From Clostridia bacterium (lineage in GTDB: Bacteria > Bacillota > Clostridia > Oscillospirales > CAG-272): DNA of 64,000 bases. The translations under genes were made by a program, and so were the position numbers. This document shows positions 49,873 through 58,609 of this stretch, one piece after another. The stretch covers positions 1 through 64,000 of the forward strand of contig JAFSMU010000011.1 of assembly GCA_017447775.1 (NCBI GenBank), written 5' to 3'. The notes under the pieces were generated by a model. That model made no database searches, was not told the origin of the DNA, and saw nothing but the letters and a program-made list of their open reading frames with translations. Numbering within the stretch: position 1 is the stretch's first letter; the number at the start of each line of letters is the position of its first letter.

Positions 49873-51558
49873 TTAGTATTCTATTTCAAAATGAAGCTTA
49901 TCGGGAGTTGAGCCTGTAAAGCAGACCGTGAACGAATCGGACGGCACGTGTTCGGTGCCGCGCATATTCTCGGCGGTAAAGTGCTTGTATGCGCCGCCGC
50001 AAATTTTGACGCTTGTTCCGCCGTCAAAGCGCATCGTCATGCCTCCGTTTTTGAGATAGACGTAGTCGCCTGCGCGGGCGATGAAGTTCATATTATCAGT
50101 TTCCACCTTGCCGCCCGGCGTCATCGTCAGTTCAAACTTAACGGGAATATACTCGTCGCCGCCGAAGTCAACGTCAAACGCGACTTTGCGCCCCGAGAAC
50201 GAAATATCAACGACAGTGTCAAAACGGCGGACGTTCAAAAGATGACGTTTTGAGTGGTCCATGCGATGCCAGTCGCTCGTTTCGGGCGGCTCATCAAGCT
50301 GAGAGCGGTATCCCGCTTCCTCATTTGAAATAAGACGGAAGCCGTTTTCCGTTTTTTCCATTTTTTTCGGGCGGAACTGCGAGTGCGGGTTTCCGAAGAA
50401 CGCGCCGCCCGCTCGCGCGACGATGGAATACTTCCCTATCTGGAATTTGAAGAAGTCCGGCGCGCTTGTGCGAAGCACGGTCGCGGTTGCGCCGCCGTCA
50501 AGGTAAACGCGCCCCGTGCCGCTGTTCGGAAGGAAGATATCAAGATCCCGCTTTGGCAGATACGACGGAATGGATTCATACGTTTCGCTCTTTGTCCATT
50601 CCGGCTCGCTCATAAGGAAATACATAATGAACGCGTCGATGTATTCGATCGGTCGGTCGTTTTTAATGCCGTCAGCGAGGATATTATTCAGCGCGCGGTC
50701 TGAATAGAATGCAAACTCGGGATCGCGCGTGCTGAGCGCAAGCGGCAGATATATCATATAATAAAAGTCGACGTTCTGCGATTTGCCCTTGTCCTGACGG
50801 AGAGAGCCGAGTGTGCAGATCGAGTTATCCGGCTCGTAGAAGGAGCGCATAAGGCGCATATTGCGCGTCGGGTATTCGATAAATTTCTTGTCGTAAGTAT
50901 GCGCGAGGGAAATGAATGAGTGATTGCAAATCCTGTTGTAAAGTCCGGTTGAGCGCTCGGTGTATTCGCCGTACTCGTCGCAGTCGATACCCTCCCAGAA
51001 GAATTTGTCCATAACGCTTTGCGCCTCGTTATCGCCGAGGTACTTTTTGATATACGAAAGAGCGGCGCAGAATATCCAGCGGTGGTTCGGCGTATGGAAG
51101 CCGAGGTGCTTTATTGCCGGCGCCATTTTTTTGACTATGGAACGCAGGTGCGCCTCTACCTTGTCTTCAAGCTCGGTATGCGTCGAGAACGTATCGAAAA
51201 GTTCGAGCATCGGCCCCGCCGTGTCGCGCACGACAAATGCACAAAGGGACGGATCGTGATAGTTTGTCACGCGAAGGTCCATCGTGCCGTCCTCGTGGAT
51301 GTATTTTTCTATTGCCGAATATATATCGTCGACGGCACGCAAAAGCTCGTCGTCGTGATACGAGCGTATGCCCTCGATATAGTACGCTTCAACGAATGCA
51401 AGCGCAATACCGAAGTACCAATCGCCCTCATAATAATCCGACCAGTTGTTTCTGACGTAGCCGAACTCCTCGTCATCGGGGTTGCGGTCAACGCGCGAAA
51501 GCAGCCCGTAAATGCCGTTTTCAAAAAACTGTTTGTGGTATTTATAATGGTCGAGCAT
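49873..51558 (-). CDS. Uncharacterised (alpha/alpha)-toroid carbohydrate-enzyme-like protein, paralogue 2
   Basis: 561 aa; ATG at 51558 after GAGGTG. It shares GFHTPNHRW (about 154-162) and IDCDEYGEYTERSTGLYN (about 192-209) with the gene at 25667, along with the same two-part helical-then-beta layout. No signal peptide. Likely a polysaccharide or oligosaccharide lyase/hydrolase by fold; substrate unknown. Its promoter resembles that of the paralogue. Confidence 0.7.
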   Translation of the reverse strand: MLDHYKYHKQFFENGIYGLLSRVDRNPDDEEFGYVRNNWSDYYEGDWYFGIALAFVEAYYIEGIRSYHDDELLRAVDDIYSAIEKYIHEDGTMDLRVTNYHDPSLCAFVVRDTAGPMLELFDTFSTHTELEDKVEAHLRSIVKKMAPAIKHLGFHTPNHRWIFCAALSYIKKYLGDNEAQSVMDKFFWEGIDCDEYGEYTERSTGLYNRICNHSFISLAHTYDKKFIEYPTRNMRLMRSFYEPDNSICTLGSLRQDKGKSQNVDFYYMIYLPLALSTRDPEFAFYSDRALNNILADGIKNDRPIEYIDAFIMYFLMSEPEWTKSETYESIPSYLPKRDLDIFLPNSGTGRVYLDGGATATVLRTSAPDFFKFQIGKYSIVARAGGAFFGNPHSQFRPKKMEKTENGFRLISNEEAGYRSQLDEPPETSDWHRMDHSKRHLLNVRRFDTVVDISFSGRKVAFDVDFGGDEYIPVKFELTMTPGGKVETDNMNFIARAGDYVYLKNGGMTMRFDGGTSVKICGGAYKHFTAENMRGTEHVPSDSFTVCFTGSTPDKLHFEIEY

Positions 51559-51587
51559 ATTACACCTCAAAAATCAAAGTCCTTTGT

Positions 51588-51616
51588 ATTTTACACCGCG
51601 GGCGCTCGTCTGTCAA
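51588..51616 (-). promoter_or_regulatory. Promoter for paralogue 2
   Basis: Minus strand: perfect TTGACA (51611-51616), 17-nt spacer ending in GGTG, TAAAAT (51588-51593). Confidence 0.8.
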
Positions 51617-51683
51617 CATCAAAAAGTTACAAAATAAAACGTTTTTTTATCTTAAAGTTATGACTTTTGCCAAATGCGCGCAC

Positions 51684-51917
51684 TTATTGCTCCGGTTTTG
51701 TAAAATCGGCCTCGGCAAGTGTTCCGTCGGCGCTCTTTTGAAGTATTTTGACCTTTTGCTCCGCTGAGTCAAGCTCTTTTGTGCAAAACTTGACAAGTCC
51801 GACGCCCTCTTCAAAAAGCGAGAGCGACTTATCGAGCGGCGCAGAGCCGTTCTCCATTGCGCGAACTATTTCTTCAAGGCGGGAAAGCGCCGCCTCAAAC
51901 GTCATTTTGTCAGCCAT
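51684..51917 (-). CDS. xseB: Exodeoxyribonuclease VII small subunit
   Basis: 77 aa. FEAALSRLEEIVRAMENGSAP followed by LDKSLSLFEEG.GL is the XseB signature; all-helical. It multimerises with XseA to degrade single-stranded DNA. It overlaps xseA by 8 nt and ends the nusB operon. Confidence 0.93.
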   Translation of the reverse strand: MADKMTFEAALSRLEEIVRAMENGSAPLDKSLSLFEEGVGLVKFCTKELDSAEQKVKILQKSADGTLAEADFTKPEQ

Positions 51918-53133
51918 TTTCTTTGCTCCTCTCTATATTTTTGACCTCGGCGGATATTCTGCCGTCGGTCAGCATAAACGAAATTTCTTCCCCGACGCGC
52001 GTCTGCTCAACGCTTTTGACGACCGCGCCGGATTTGTCGAAGACTGCGCTGAAGCCGCGGGAAATTACCGAAAGCGGGCTGAGCGCCTCAAGCTTTGCCG
52101 CCGCCGCCGAAAGCTTTGCGCGTTTTGCGTCGGTCAGCGACGCGCCCTTGTCGAAAAGACGCGATGACGCCATATCGAGCGCCATCCGCTTGTCGTCGAT
52201 AAAGTTCTGCGGATTTGTAAGCACCCTGCTCTGCGACAGGCGCAGAAGGCGCTCGCGCAAGAATTTCAGCCTTTGCTCCTCGATAAGTTCAAGGCGGCGC
52301 GAAACGTTTTCAAATTTATGCACAAGCTCGCGCGTGTCGGGCACGGCAAGCTCTGCGGCGGCGCTCGGCGTCGGCGCGCGCATATCTGCGGCAAAATCGC
52401 ACAGGGTGAAGTCCGTTTCGTGCCCCACAGCTGATATGATCGGCAGGCTCATCGCGGCGACGCGGCGGCACAGCGCCTCGTTGTTGAACGCCCAAAGGTC
52501 CTCGATCGAGCCGCCGCCGCGCCCGATGATAACGACGTCGACGGATCGCTCGGCGTCAAAGTAGTCAAGCGCGCGAATAAGAGATTCCGGCGCGTCGTCG
52601 CCCTGAACGAGCGACGGATAAAGGATGACCTTGGCATACGGGAATCTTCTTCCCATTATATTTATGATATCTCTGACGGCGGCGCCTGTCGGTGACGTTA
52701 TAACGCCGACTCGGCGCGGAATTTTCGGGAGCGGCTTTTTCCGCTCCGGCGAGAACAGCCCCTCGGCCTCAAGCTTGCGTTTGAGCTGCTCGTATGCGAT
52801 ATAGAGCGCGCCGACGCCGTCCGGCTCCATCGTTTCGGCGTAGATCTGGTACTGCCCGCTCTTGACGTAAACGCTGATACGCCCGCCGCATATCACCTTC
52901 ATGCCGTTTTCGGGCAAGAATTTCAGTTTTTCGGCGGATGAACGGAACATAACGGCGGAAAGGGTGCCGCCCTCGTCTTTCAGCGTGAAGTAAAGGTGTC
53001 CCGTGCGGTGATTTGTGAAGTTTGAGATCTCTCCTTTTATATATACGGAGCGAAGGAGCGCGTCGTCCTCAACGCGCGATTTCACGTATTCGTTAAGCTC
53101 GGTCACGGTAAGCACGCGGCGATCGTTATCCAT
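51910..53133 (-). CDS. xseA: Exodeoxyribonuclease VII large subunit
   Basis: 407 aa; ATG at 53133 after AAGGAGGGTG. N-terminal OB fold (VYIKGEISNFTNHRTGHLYF), then the catalytic domain with GVITSPTGAAVRDI, IIGRGGGSIEDLWAFN and SAVGHETDFTLCD, and a coiled-coil tail. Bidirectional ssDNA exonuclease with XseB. Both neighbours overlap by 8 nt. Confidence 0.95.
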   Translation of the reverse strand: MDNDRRVLTVTELNEYVKSRVEDDALLRSVYIKGEISNFTNHRTGHLYFTLKDEGGTLSAVMFRSSAEKLKFLPENGMKVICGGRISVYVKSGQYQIYAETMEPDGVGALYIAYEQLKRKLEAEGLFSPERKKPLPKIPRRVGVITSPTGAAVRDIINIMGRRFPYAKVILYPSLVQGDDAPESLIRALDYFDAERSVDVVIIGRGGGSIEDLWAFNNEALCRRVAAMSLPIISAVGHETDFTLCDFAADMRAPTPSAAAELAVPDTRELVHKFENVSRRLELIEEQRLKFLRERLLRLSQSRVLTNPQNFIDDKRMALDMASSRLFDKGASLTDAKRAKLSAAAAKLEALSPLSVISRGFSAVFDKSGAVVKSVEQTRVGEEISFMLTDGRISAEVKNIERSKENG

Positions 53134-54055
53134 TTTCACCCTCCTTGTATTTCTTCATTCCGAGGTATGCCGTGCCGACGGCATTGTCGCTTGAAAGCTC
53201 GGTCGCGGCAAAATATACGTTGTCAAAGCTGCTGCTTATCATTTTGCGAATGATGGAATTTCGCATAACTCCCCCGGCAAGAAGCACAGGCAAAGTTCGG
53301 TATTCTTCCCTTGCGGCGCCGATCATTTTGCAGACGGTGCGCCCGACGGTATCAAGCGTGTATTTTGCGGTATAGCCCGCCGACGCGCCGTTTTTTATCA
53401 GGTCGGAGATCTTATTTTCATACCCTGAAAGGTTACAGCAGGCGCCGGAAAGCTTGATATTTATTTTCGGTATTTTTTCGTCGCACGAAAGCGCGAGCCG
53501 TTCAAGCTCGCCCCCGCACGGGAATTTCAGTCCCAGCATAACGCCGACGCGGTCGATAAGCTGCCCCGCCGAAATATCGAGAGTGTGCCCGACGATATCG
53601 CAAATCCAGCCCTCTTTTTTGTCTGCGCGCGCCAAAAGCAGTTCGGTAGTGCCGCCCGACAGGTGAAACGCGAGAAATTCATCTCCAACGTCGCCCCCGC
53701 AAGTTCGCACCGCCGCTTCGATATGCCCCGCCTGATGAGAAAATGCGTACACCGGCACGCCGAGCGTTGCGGCGATACTGCGCGCCACAGCCTCCCCCGC
53801 AAGAAAGCACGGCATATACGAGCCTTCAACGGCTCTCGGGCGCGACGAATACGCGACGGCGCATATCTCCGTTTTGCCGAGTTTTTCTATCATTCGCGGC
53901 AGATTTTTGGTATGCAAAAAAAGCGCGTCGCTCTGTCTGAGTCCGCGCTCCCCCTCGGCGACGTCGAGTATTTCACGGGCGTGCCGATATCCCTCATCCG
54001 ACACTATCGCCGCTGAGGTCGTGTAGTTGCTTGTGTCTATTCCGAGTACGTTCAT
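53126..54055 (-). CDS. TsaD/Kae1-like (peptidase M22 family) protein, clostridial paralogue
   Basis: 309 aa, shorter than TsaD (about 340). ASKHA-fold start VLGIDTSNYTTSAAIV, metal site FSHQAGHIEA (HxxxH), HLSGGTTELLL and LLAGGVMRNSIIR are clear. The N-terminus DTSNYTTS differs from the ETSCDET of true TsaD, so this is probably a second paralogue found beside nusB/xseA in Clostridia; role in t6A not assured. Confidence 0.75.
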   Translation of the reverse strand: MNVLGIDTSNYTTSAAIVSDEGYRHAREILDVAEGERGLRQSDALFLHTKNLPRMIEKLGKTEICAVAYSSRPRAVEGSYMPCFLAGEAVARSIAATLGVPVYAFSHQAGHIEAAVRTCGGDVGDEFLAFHLSGGTTELLLARADKKEGWICDIVGHTLDISAGQLIDRVGVMLGLKFPCGGELERLALSCDEKIPKINIKLSGACCNLSGYENKISDLIKNGASAGYTAKYTLDTVGRTVCKMIGAAREEYRTLPVLLAGGVMRNSIIRKMISSSFDNVYFAATELSSDNAVGTAYLGMKKYKEGENG

Positions 54056-54465
54056 TTTTCCTCTGTGCGCGACTTTGCTATCGCGTTGAGCACGCCGTTG
54101 ACAAACGCGGGTGCGTCGTCGCCGTCGTACAGCTTGTCTATTTCTATTGCCTCGTTTATGACTATCGGCGCGGGCGTGTCGGTAAAGAGCAGCTCATACC
54201 CCGCAATACGCATAACCGAAAGCGACATCTTCGATATGCGCTCCATTTTCCACCCCTTCGCGTTTTTGGCGATGGCGTCGTCGATCTCGTCGATATGCTC
54301 CCACGCGCCGAGAAACAGTCCCCTTGCAAATTCGTTTGATGCTATCTCCCCCTCGTTGCAAGTCATTTCAAAAACGTCCTCGGGAGCCTCGTCACGATGC
54401 ATATCAGCGCCGAACATAACGGTAACGGCGCATATTCTTGCATCTCTGCGCGTAATTTTCGACAT
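54052..54465 (-). CDS. nusB: Transcription antitermination factor NusB
   Basis: 137 aa. All-helical NusB fold: RRDARICAVTVMFGADMH, MSLSVMRIAGYELLF and PAPIVINEAIEIDKLYDGDDA, followed by FVNGVLNAIA. It works with NusE/S10 at boxA in rRNA transcription. First gene of the nusB-tsaD-like-xseA-xseB operon; overlaps the next gene by 4 nt. Confidence 0.93.
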   Translation of the reverse strand: MSKITRRDARICAVTVMFGADMHRDEAPEDVFEMTCNEGEIASNEFARGLFLGAWEHIDEIDDAIAKNAKGWKMERISKMSLSVMRIAGYELLFTDTPAPIVINEAIEIDKLYDGDDAPAFVNGVLNAIAKSRTEEK

Positions 54466-54506
54466 ATTTTAGTCCTATCCTTTTCGCTTGTTAACTTTAC
54501 GATAGA

Positions 54507-54535
54507 ATTATATCAATAAAAAATACAAAAGTCAA
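54507..54535 (-). promoter_or_regulatory. Promoter for nusB operon
   Basis: Minus strand: TTGACT (54530-54535), 17-nt spacer, perfect TATAAT (54507-54512). Confidence 0.8.
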
Positions 54536-54543
54536 TAAATCGG

Positions 54544-54572
54544 TTGCGAATTTTCGTATTTTGTGATAAAAT
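54544..54572 (+). promoter_or_regulatory. Promoter for malic enzyme, back-to-back with nusB promoter
   Basis: TTGCGA (54544-54549), 17-nt spacer, TAAAAT (54567-54572). The two -35 elements of the divergent promoters are 8 nt apart. Confidence 0.7.
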
Positions 54573-54595
54573 CATTAAAAAGACGGAGGCAAAGT

Positions 54596-55774
54596 ATGAA
54601 CAAAGACGAAATTTACGAGCGATCGCTCAAACTTCATAAAGAATGGCGCGGAAAGATCGGGATATCGCCGCGCGTTAAAATAGACGGCAAAGACGACCTT
54701 TCCACAGCATACACCCCCGGCGTTGCCGCACCGTGCCTTGAAATACAAAAGGACGTGTCAAAGTCATACGACTACACGCGCCGCTGGAACACCGTCGCCG
54801 TTATAACCGACGGCACGGCGGTGCTCGGACTTGGCGACATCGGTCCTGAGGCGGGGATGCCCGTTATGGAAGGCAAGGCGCTGCTGTTTTCGCAGTTTGC
54901 GGGGATAGACGCCGTGCCGCTTTGCATCAAAAGCAAAAGCGTTGACGATATCGTGCGAACCGTTTCCCTGCTTGAAGGAAGCTTTGGCGGGATAAATCTT
55001 GAAGATATTTCCGCCCCGCGTTGTTTTGAAATCGAGCGGCGGCTGAAGGAGATATGCTCTATCCCCGTATTCCACGACGATCAGCACGGGACGGCTGTCG
55101 TCGCAACGGCGGCGCTGAAAAACGCGCTCCGCGTTGTCGGAAAAAAGATAGAGGACGTTAAAATCGTCATAAACGGCGCAGGCGCGGCAGGGACGGCTAT
55201 CGGGCGGCTGTTTATGCGCTCGGGAGCGAAAAACGTGATATTCGTCGACCGCACGGGCGCGATAACAAAGGAAAACCCGGGCGTTACCGATGAGCACGCG
55301 CGCCTTGCGGCAGAATCAAATCCGCATGGCGAGGGAGGCGGGCTTTGCGACGTTATCTCGGGCGCCGACGTATTTCTCGGCGTGTCGAAGGCGGGACTGC
55401 TCACACCGGATATGGTGCGTAAAATGAACGCGGGAGCGATCATTTTCGCCATGGCGAACCCCGTTCCCGAAATCATGCCAAACGAGGCGATAGCGGCAGG
55501 GGCTGCCGTCGTCGGCACGGGCAGGAGCGATTACCCCAACCAAATAAACAACCTGCTTGCGTTCCCGGGGATATTCCGCGGTGCGCTCGATGTCCGCGCA
55601 AGCAAAATAAACGAAGAAATGAAGATCGCGGCGGCGGACGCGCTGGCATCGCTTGTCGGGGACGAGCTGTCTGCCGAGTGTATTCTTCCCTCTCCGTTTG
55701 ATGACAGAGCCGCAAAAGCCGTCGCGTCCGCAGTTGCCGACGCGGCGCGCAAAACCGGCGTTTCGAGGATATAA
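54596..55774 (+). CDS. NAD(P)-dependent malic enzyme (decarboxylating)
   Basis: 392 aa; ATG at 54596 after CGGAGG. STAYTPGVAAPCLEI (catalytic Tyr), MPVMEGKALLF (Lys), FHDDQHGTAVV (metal Asp) and INGAGAAGTAIG (Rossmann) define the short bacterial malic enzyme, converting malate to pyruvate and CO2 with NAD(P)H. C-terminal domain complete. Followed 15 nt later by a flavoprotein. Confidence 0.93.
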   Translation: MNKDEIYERSLKLHKEWRGKIGISPRVKIDGKDDLSTAYTPGVAAPCLEIQKDVSKSYDYTRRWNTVAVITDGTAVLGLGDIGPEAGMPVMEGKALLFSQFAGIDAVPLCIKSKSVDDIVRTVSLLEGSFGGINLEDISAPRCFEIERRLKEICSIPVFHDDQHGTAVVATAALKNALRVVGKKIEDVKIVINGAGAAGTAIGRLFMRSGAKNVIFVDRTGAITKENPGVTDEHARLAAESNPHGEGGGLCDVISGADVFLGVSKAGLLTPDMVRKMNAGAIIFAMANPVPEIMPNEAIAAGAAVVGTGRSDYPNQINNLLAFPGIFRGALDVRASKINEEMKIAAADALASLVGDELSAECILPSPFDDRAAKAVASAVADAARKTGVSRI

Positions 55775-55789
55775 AATAAAGGAGAAAAA

Positions 55790-56845
55790 ATGAACGAGAC
55801 ATTTGACGTTGCCATCATCGGCGGCGGTCCCGCGGGTGAGACTTTTGCCTCGGAGCTTTCCGCGGCATCTCCTGACAAAAAGATACTGCTCGTCGACGGA
55901 AGCAGCGAGGGACACATCAAAGTTTGCGGCGGCCTACTGGCTCCAGATGCGCAAAAGGTCCTTGCGATGATGAATTTGACTCTTCCGAACTGTATCCTCG
56001 CAGATCCGCAGATATTCGCTGTTGAAACTGTCGATCTCGTGTCACGATGCAAAAGACTTTATCAGCGTCATTATTTGAACATGAAGCGCAACGCATTTGA
56101 CAAGTGGCTTTTATCCAATTTACCGAAAAGCGTTGCTGTCATCAGCGGGATGTGCGTAGACGCAAAACAATTCAACGGTGTTTATGCGATCTCCGTAAGA
56201 CAAAATGAAGAAATAAAGACATATCTTGCGCGTGCCGTCATCGGAGCGGATGGCGGCGGATCGCTTATCAGACGCAAATTCTTTGGCAGAACCATAAAGC
56301 AGTATGTCGCTCTTCAACAGTGGTTTGAGGGCGAGAAAGTACCGTCATATTCATGTGTTTTTGACAGAACCACCAGCGACAGCTACTCGTGGACTATCAT
56401 AAAAGACGGTTATTCCATCTACGGCGGCGCATTTGAAAAAGAAGGATGCCGCGAGGCGTTTGAAAGGCAAAAGGCGCGGTTTGAAGAATTTTGCGGCATC
56501 AAACTCGGCAAGCCGATCAAAACCGAAGCATGCCTTGTTTCAAGCCCGCGCAGAATGCGCGATTTTATCGCAGGACGGGACGGAGTGTTCCTGATCGGTG
56601 AGGCGGCCGGATTAATAAGTTCAAGCTCATTCGAAGGTATCAGCAGTGCGATAATCTCCGGAAAGATACTTGCGAGAGCTTTTGCAGACGGCAAAAACCA
56701 ACGCGATGTTTTGCGCCTCTATCGACGGCGAACACGCGCACTGCGAATAAAACTTTGGCTCAAAACAAAAAAGCGAGCGGTGCTCTGCTCGCCAACACTC
56801 CGCAAAATGATAATGAAAAGCGGAATAAAGAGTTTACAAATATAA
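55790..56845 (+). CDS. FAD-dependent oxidoreductase (geranylgeranyl-reductase-like)
   Basis: 351 aa; AAAGGAG site. FAD motif VAIIGGGPAGETFASEL, middle VIGADGGGSLIRRKFFG (DG motif), and GVFLIGEAAGL (second FAD site) place it in the PHBH/geranylgeranyl reductase superfamily. The tail is strongly basic. It may reduce an isoprenoid or quinone-like lipid; the substrate is unknown. Composition is slightly AT-richer than its neighbour. Confidence 0.8.
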   Translation: MNETFDVAIIGGGPAGETFASELSAASPDKKILLVDGSSEGHIKVCGGLLAPDAQKVLAMMNLTLPNCILADPQIFAVETVDLVSRCKRLYQRHYLNMKRNAFDKWLLSNLPKSVAVISGMCVDAKQFNGVYAISVRQNEEIKTYLARAVIGADGGGSLIRRKFFGRTIKQYVALQQWFEGEKVPSYSCVFDRTTSDSYSWTIIKDGYSIYGGAFEKEGCREAFERQKARFEEFCGIKLGKPIKTEACLVSSPRRMRDFIAGRDGVFLIGEAAGLISSSSFEGISSAIISGKILARAFADGKNQRDVLRLYRRRTRALRIKLWLKTKKRAVLCSPTLRKMIMKSGIKSLQI

Positions 56846-56953
56846 CATATGATAAAATCGTTTTCTTGTTGCGACGATTTTCAGAACGTCTGAAGCTGTA
56901 AAAATCATGGGGAGATAAACCGATATTTTTTTCGATAATTTTTCCAAAACCCC

Positions 56954-56982
56954 TTTACAAATCGGGGCGCGGGTGATATAAT
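56954..56982 (+). promoter_or_regulatory. Promoter for uracil permease
   Basis: TTTACA (56954-56959), 17-nt spacer, perfect TATAAT (56977-56982). The start would be near 56989, giving a leader of about 165 nt that contains the PyrR attenuator. Confidence 0.85.
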
Positions 56983-57004
56983 ACTCCCGAAAGCGACAAA
57001 TTAA

Positions 57005-57114
57005 GTCTTTAAGCTCGGTACAGAGAGACCGGCAAGATGAAAATGTCAGCGTGTTATAGCTATATGCTTATAAACGATTGATACTGCGTCTTGCCATGGC
57101 AAGACGCTTTTTTT
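57005..57114 (+). promoter_or_regulatory. PyrR-type transcription attenuator
   Basis: A PyrR-binding loop (57011-57036) has stem CGGT/ACCG around ACAGAGAG and the trailing GGCAAG typical of pyr leaders. A perfect 22-nt palindromic terminator follows (57086-57107) with seven T. GGCAAGA (57031-57037) is complementary to TCTTGCC (57089-57095) in the terminator's 5' arm, giving the antiterminator. With UMP-bound PyrR, the loop is held and termination occurs. The gap 56846-57153 holds nothing else. Confidence 0.88.
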
Positions 57115-57153
57115 CGGACTGAAACTTGTCGAAATAAAAAATCGGAGGTTTTC

Positions 57154-58569
57154 ATGAAACTTATTTACAACGTAAAAGACAGACCTTCCGCCGGGAAAGT
57201 CATTGTCTTTGCACTCCAGCAGCTGCTTGCCATTATGGCGGCAACGATCGCCGTTCCGGCGATAGTACAGAACGGAATGTCGCAGACGGCGGCGCTCTTC
57301 GGCGCAGGCGTGGGCACGATAGTTTACCTGCTCTTCACAAAATTCCGCAGCCCCGTGTTCCTCGGCTCGTCCTTCGCGTTCATCGGCTCGATGGCGGCGG
57401 CGTTCGCAGGTGCGGCTTCCGCGGCGGCAGGATACCTCGGACTCATAATCGGCGCGGTATTCGCAGGTCTTGTATATGTAATAATAGCTATAGTGGTAAA
57501 ATTCGCAGGCGTTAAATGGATAAATAAGATAATGCCCGCGGTCGTAATCGGTCCTACAGTTGCCATCATCGGTCTTTCCCTCGCAAATACAGCCATCAAG
57601 CAGGTTCTTGACTATGCAACGTTCGACGACGGCGCAGGCGCGTTCATAATGACTCCTCACGCTTGGGTTTCGCTCGTATGCGCACTCGTAACATTCGCGG
57701 TTATCGTCATCTGCTCCGTTTACGGCAAGAAGATGATGAAGATGATCCCGTTCATCATCGGTATCCTCGCAGGATATGCGGTAGCAACGGTATTTACCCT
57801 CATCGGCAACGCAACGGGCAACGACGCGCTCAAAGTTATCAACTTCGCACTCTTTGAAAACATCAAATGGATTCCCGACTTCACTTTCGTAACGGCGTTT
57901 GAAGGCTTCGGCGATATCACAGGCTCTTACATAGCAACGTTAGCTGTCGCATACGTTCCCGTGGCATTCGTTGTATTCGCAGAGCACATAGCAGACCACA
58001 AGAACCTCTCCTCTATCATAGAGCATGACCTCACGGAAGACCCCGGTCTTCACAGAACTCTCCTCGGCGACGGCGTAGGCTCCATCGCAGGTGCGATTTT
58101 CGGCGGCTGCCCGAACACGACATACGGTGAGTCTGTCGGCTGCGTAGCAATCTCCGGCAACGCATCGGTAATAACGATACTCATAACGGCGTTCATGGCG
58201 ATAGGCATATCGTTCTTCGGTCCGTTCTCAACTTTCCTCGCAACGATCCCGAACCCCGTAATGGGCGGTGCTTGCGTAACGCTCTACGGCTTCATCGCTG
58301 TATCAGGTCTTAAAATGATCCAGAAGGCCGACCTCGGCGACAACAGAAACCTCTTCACCGTATCGGTAATCCTTATCGCAGGCGTCGGCATGATGGCGCT
58401 CCAGATAGGCAAGATCAAACTTACGGCAGTTGCCTGCGCGCTCATCCTCGGCATACTTACAAACCTCATTCTTTCGAGAAAGAAAGACAAATCAGTTCCC
58501 GAAACGACGGAAACAACAGAAACAACAGAAACAACAGCAGAGCCGACTGAAGAAACAGTCGAGCAGTAA
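57154..58569 (+). CDS. uraA: Uracil permease (UraA/PyrP, NCS2 family)
   Basis: 471 aa; ATG at 57154 after CGGAGG. About 14 membrane helices; SSFAFIGSMAAAFAG, FGDITGSYIATLA, VVFAEHIADHKNL and GGCPNTTYGESVG carry the nucleobase-binding Glu and Gln/Asn residues of NCS2 transporters. It imports uracil by proton symport. Controlled by the PyrR attenuator. The C-terminal tail ends in a Thr/Glu repeat (GAAACAACA units at 58501-58536), not usual for the family. Confidence 0.93.
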   Translation: MKLIYNVKDRPSAGKVIVFALQQLLAIMAATIAVPAIVQNGMSQTAALFGAGVGTIVYLLFTKFRSPVFLGSSFAFIGSMAAAFAGAASAAAGYLGLIIGAVFAGLVYVIIAIVVKFAGVKWINKIMPAVVIGPTVAIIGLSLANTAIKQVLDYATFDDGAGAFIMTPHAWVSLVCALVTFAVIVICSVYGKKMMKMIPFIIGILAGYAVATVFTLIGNATGNDALKVINFALFENIKWIPDFTFVTAFEGFGDITGSYIATLAVAYVPVAFVVFAEHIADHKNLSSIIEHDLTEDPGLHRTLLGDGVGSIAGAIFGGCPNTTYGESVGCVAISGNASVITILITAFMAIGISFFGPFSTFLATIPNPVMGGACVTLYGFIAVSGLKMIQKADLGDNRNLFTVSVILIAGVGMMALQIGKIKLTAVACALILGILTNLILSRKKDKSVPETTETTETTETTAEPTEETVEQ

Positions 58570-58579
58570 TTGACCAAAT

Positions 58580-58608
58580 AAAAAAGAGCCGCAAGGCTCT
58601 TTTTTTGT
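58580..58608. terminator. Bidirectional intrinsic terminator
   Basis: AGAGCC GCAA GGCTCT with flanking A- and T-runs, between uraA and convergent hslO. Confidence 0.88.
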
Positions 58609-58609
58609 T

